From contig DAICZO010000380.1 of the NCBI GenBank assembly GCA_027311125.1, forward strand, positions 1 to 8,886: a stretch of DNA of 8,886 nt, read 5' to 3'. The stretch is from Acidobacteriaceae bacterium (GTDB taxonomy: Bacteria; Acidobacteriota; Terriglobia; Terriglobales; Acidobacteriaceae). This document shows positions 7,601-8,886 of this stretch, piece by piece (positions within the stretch are counted from its first letter, which is position 1; the number at the start of each line of letters is the position of its first letter). A program made the translations under genes and the position numbers. The notes under the pieces are model-generated. The model ran no database searches. It was given only the letters and a program-made list of their open reading frames with translations, and was not told where the DNA came from.

Positions 7601-8645
7601 CCTCGACGGAACCACCACCCTCGGTACTGGAACCGTAAACGCCTCGAACCAGGCCACCCTGACCACCTCTGCACTGACCACCGGCACCCACAGCATCACG
7701 GCCACCTATGCAGGAGACACCAACTTCAGCACCAGCACCTCCGCTGCCGTATCGCTCACCATTACCGCGCCAGTGGTCATCACAACCTCCACATCGCTCT
7801 CCGCTTCTGCCAACTCCATCGCCACCGGAACTAGTGTCACCTTCACCGCCACCGTCACCGCAGCGTCCGGAACCGTAATCCCCACCGGCCCCGTCACATT
7901 CACGGACGGAACCGCCGCACTCGCAGTCCTCTCGCTGGACTCCACCGGCAAGGCCACCTACACCACCACATCGCTCAGCCTCGGTACCCATACCATCACC
8001 GCGTCCTATGCAGGAACCACGACCGGAAACCCAACCTTCGCTGCCTCCGTCTCATCCGCGCTAACCGAGACTGTCTCAGCTCCGGCACCAAGCGACTTTA
8101 CCCTCGCCTTATCCCAGACCTCCAGTACCGTCACTCACGGCAGCCCCGCCACCACCGTCGTTACCGTTACCCCCACCGGAGGCTTCTCGTCCGCCGTTGC
8201 CCTAAGTTGCACGCGAGCACCCGCCAACTCCTCCTGCACCGTCTCGCCGTCGTCTGTCACTCCCACCACCGCTCCTGTCACTGCCACCGTGACCTTCCAG
8301 ACCAGTATCACTGCCGCCGCACTTCACTCAGATCCGCTCAATCGTGAGCGCAGCGGGAGTCTACTTGCGATCGTCGGGATTCTCCCCTTCAGCTTTTTAG
8401 GAATGCTTGCTTTCAACCGTAGAGTTGACTCAGCTCGGAACACAGATCATGACAAACACAGCCGAATCCCCCTCAATCTGCTCTCGCTCGTCTGCCTGGC
8501 TGCGCTGATTGCTGCCACCGGTTGCAGCGGCAAATCTTCCTCCTCGTCCACTCAGACCACCGCCCCTGGAACCTACACATTGACGATCACCGCAACTGCA
8601 GGAACCACCACCCACTCCACCCCGTACTCTGTCACGGTGCAATAA
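4695..8645 (+). CDS. Giant secreted or surface FG-GAP/VCBS-repeat and Ig-like protein
   Basis: 1316 residues; precise role unknown. The ATG at 4695 follows GGAG by four bases. Residues 1-45 are polar with many Arg, then a hydrophobic segment (about 45-60, VVGIVLFGCMSIALMG) acts as signal or anchor, followed by a GCSC cluster (63-66). Residues 67-245 are poorly defined, with a Cys at 140 and 185. Residues 252-908 hold twelve DxNxDGxxD-type calcium loops alternating with GNGDGTF-like motifs, the FG-GAP/VCBS pattern of integrin-like beta-propellers. Residues 928-1024 and 1026-1129 are two similar Ig-like domains (Big_3 type; PTGxVTFxDGT and GTHxITAxYAG motifs). Residues 1131-1316 look like a third Ig-like domain broken by a membrane/lipobox cassette (1205-1289). 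Such proteins usually bind sugars or other surfaces outside the cell; no catalytic motif was seen. The gene has its own ribosome site and likely stands alone. Domain calls are firm, function is not. Confidence 0.9.
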   Translation: MPQRVKSGSLSSHLVRPTVRFIARLEDRVHSFWRQTPAHRRASRVVGIVLFGCMSIALMGNDGCSCTETGAIQSNPLAAANAILKSAILGSAGVHFHTSAHPNLVGSDGSQTATAAFVGNATVITEPASTYFVVLRNADCSLALITGTSSLTGNFALTSATTNYERTLHQLAGLTTTPDVFAGGCAEKTVGVSSRAGAYAGVTKNGIAVAATAAGNGNSNALFVLTTPADLSAVQFAPITSLTSASAVATADLNVDGNGDFVVVNSYNATSAFVSVVLGNADGTFQTPVSYPTAGTKSIAAVIEDVNGDGNLDLVVASDDQKISVLTGKGDGTFNAAQSFSAPLAGSATPTSTPIHGLITADINGDGKKDIVCSNGVVLLGNGDGTFTQLSTPAFPYIGSANSPDGPSLAAGDINRDGKKDLVVNDGKTITAWLGKGDGTFTRGSSYSSIGNSGYVTLSDLDGDGNLDIYTGLAGGGLYSGDDASFAAASVLMGHGDGTFVGAPTTPAGAYTGTNLADVNGDGIPDLVSAATSSANTPLATFTVQLGTGQGTFTSASTIPSPANFTLNGYNFTGVSVASATLSGYALADINGDGKADLVFVSTGLSASPGSGFAITYPYPVYFTALSNGDGTFQTPVPHPFPQIAAASGFDNTLTVSGLHIADFNKDGKADLLFAYNDLAGGAGVNPYQQGFVILTGNGDATFSTTPILTSDYSSTTAPTTTSPPTVLATADLNGDGNPALLVHNTTFTVATGTVSQLQVYLGNGDGTFKTPTALVSANQYGIPVIADLNNDGKLDLAFLSETPSSQAQLNLALGNGDGTFTLLPTVNLTGGDTIRSSSLAAADFNGDGNIDLALLAGNSFSGIFYGKGTGAFSSVPNGSTIYPKDLINLYVSGAATAVDLNKDGKPDLLVGNTVLLNSYGVAVVPVLTATTTAVSASPNPAALGATVTLTATVTPASGTTVPTGTVTFLDGTTTLGTGTVNASNQATLTTSALTTGTHSITATYAGDTNFSTSTSAAVSLTITAPVVITTSTSLSASANSIATGTSVTFTATVTAASGTVIPTGPVTFTDGTAALAVLSLDSTGKATYTTTSLSLGTHTITASYAGTTTGNPTFAASVSSALTETVSAPAPSDFTLALSQTSSTVTHGSPATTVVTVTPTGGFSSAVALSCTRAPANSSCTVSPSSVTPTTAPVTATVTFQTSITAAALHSDPLNRERSGSLLAIVGILPFSFLGMLAFNRRVDSARNTDHDKHSRIPLNLLSLVCLAALIAATGCSGKSSSSSTQTTAPGTYTLTITATAGTTTHSTPYSVTVQ
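5442..7439 (+). repeat. Tandem array of 12 FG-GAP/VCBS repeats
   Basis: Calcium-loop motifs start at protein residues 252, 305, 362, 413, 460, 518, 589, 663, 732, 788, 844 and 900. Spacing is 47-58 residues in the first five steps, 69-74 in the next three and 56 in the last three. Between most of them lies a GNGDGTF-like motif (for example residues 328-334, 381-387, 435-441, 763-769, 815-821). The copy at 732 ends in Ala instead of the last acidic ligand, and those at 547 and 867 (GTGQGTF, GKGTGAF) are degenerate. DNA copies are diverged, with no recent exact duplication seen. Confidence 0.88.
7476..8081 (+). repeat. Two tandem Ig-like domain repeats
   Basis: Residues 928-1024 and 1026-1129 align over their length: TTxxxSASxNxxxxGxxVTxTATVT, then PTGxVTFxDGT, then GTHxITAxYAG. 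They follow the propeller-like region directly and look like a stalk or spacer. The second copy carries a short extra piece around 1108-1113 (TTTGNP). Family is the bacterial Ig-like Big_3 type. Confidence 0.82.
8307..8561 (+). other. Membrane/lipobox cassette inside the third Ig-like domain
   Basis: Residues 1205-1289 break an otherwise Ig-like sequence. They contain a hydrophobic helix (1223-1240, LLAIVGILPFSFLGMLAF), a basic polar stretch beginning NRR (1241-1257), a second hydrophobic helix (1258-1276) ending in AATGC with Cys at 1277, then a serine run (1281-1285). The second half resembles a lipoprotein signal peptide set in mid-protein. After it, PGTYTLTITATAG (1291-1303) and the ending YSVTVQ resume the last strands of an Ig-like fold. 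Confidence 0.75.
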
Positions 8646-8858
8646 CATAAGCTCGAAAACTCCCGCTTGATCGGTCACCCGCTTCAGCGCCGTAACGGTC
8701 AAACCCGAAAGTGCGACTAGATGTTCGCTGCTTTATCTAAAAATTGACCTATCCGAACCATCTCCCTAGCCCGTATGAGGTGGATAGGAGCTCGACAGTG
8801 GTATGAACACCGTCATCCCACCGTCCCCACCGCTCCCTGAGTTACGCTTATTTCAGTA
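8646..8858. other. Non-coding stretch after the surface-protein gene
   Basis: No gene is supported. Only weak pairings occur: 8667-8673 with 8696-8702 (7 bp including a G-T pair, 22-base loop), 8748-8754 with 8782-8788 (CCTATCC / GGATAGG, 27-base loop), and 8794-8800 with 8808-8814 (one mismatch). None has a T-tract, so no terminator is called. Confidence 0.6.
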
Positions 8859-8886
8859 ATGCCATCCGAGCCCAAACCCGCACCCC
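8859..8886 (+). CDS. Possible start of a further gene, cut by the window end
   Basis: ATG at 8859 opens MPSEPKPAP and stays open to the window end, only nine codons. No Shine-Dalgarno precedes it; TACGCT at 8843-8848 could be a weak -10 box, leaving a leader of only a few bases. The upstream 200 bases are non-coding, which fits a gene start here, but the evidence is thin and no product can be named. Confidence 0.3.

Noticed and set aside
8667..8702. Hairpin after the giant gene as a terminator
   Set aside because: Only 7 bp with a 22-base loop and a G-T pair, and no T-tract follows.

Overview
The window looks like chromosomal DNA of an Acidobacteriota bacterium, probably Terriglobia near Granulicella, Edaphobacter or Terriglobus. 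This is inferred from the GC-rich, NNC-biased codons, the B12-dependent ribonucleotide reductase, and a very large secreted FG-GAP/Ig-like protein whose C-terminal build is, from my general knowledge, common in that phylum. No marker gene fixes the taxon.

Layout, mostly on the + strand. (1) Bases 1-3126 hold most of nrdJ, the adenosylcobalamin-dependent (class II) ribonucleotide reductase, cut at its 5' end by the window edge. A perfect 18-bp stem with a GAAA loop follows it. (2) Bases 3363-3566 encode a 67-residue CspA-family cold-shock protein. It has its own promoter candidates and a closing hairpin, so it looks monocistronic. (3) Bases 3654-4244 encode KdsC, the KDO-8-phosphate phosphatase of lipopolysaccharide synthesis. 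It starts 6 bases after a TATCAT box with no Shine-Dalgarno, as expected for a leaderless mRNA. (4) Bases 4245-4694 have no intact gene. On the minus strand they carry about 120 open, protein-like codons without an ordinary start, best read as the 3' remnant of a decayed gene. The end of this gap carries a palindrome just before the next gene's ribosome site. (5) Bases 4695-8645 encode a 1316-residue exported protein: an N-terminal membrane/signal segment, twelve FG-GAP/VCBS calcium-loop repeats, two Ig-like domains, and a third Ig-like domain that seems to be interrupted by a membrane/lipobox cassette. (6) Bases 8646-8886 are mostly non-coding, with a possible start of another gene at 8859.

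The genes do not form one pathway. nrdJ serves DNA precursor synthesis, csp nucleic-acid chaperoning, kdsC the outer-membrane LPS core, and the giant protein the cell surface. The hairpins and promoter signals suggest separate transcription units. No mobile element, CRISPR array, tRNA or rRNA was seen. The most unusual signal is the interrupted Ig-like domain at the C-terminus of the giant protein. The minus-strand gene remnant is the second.
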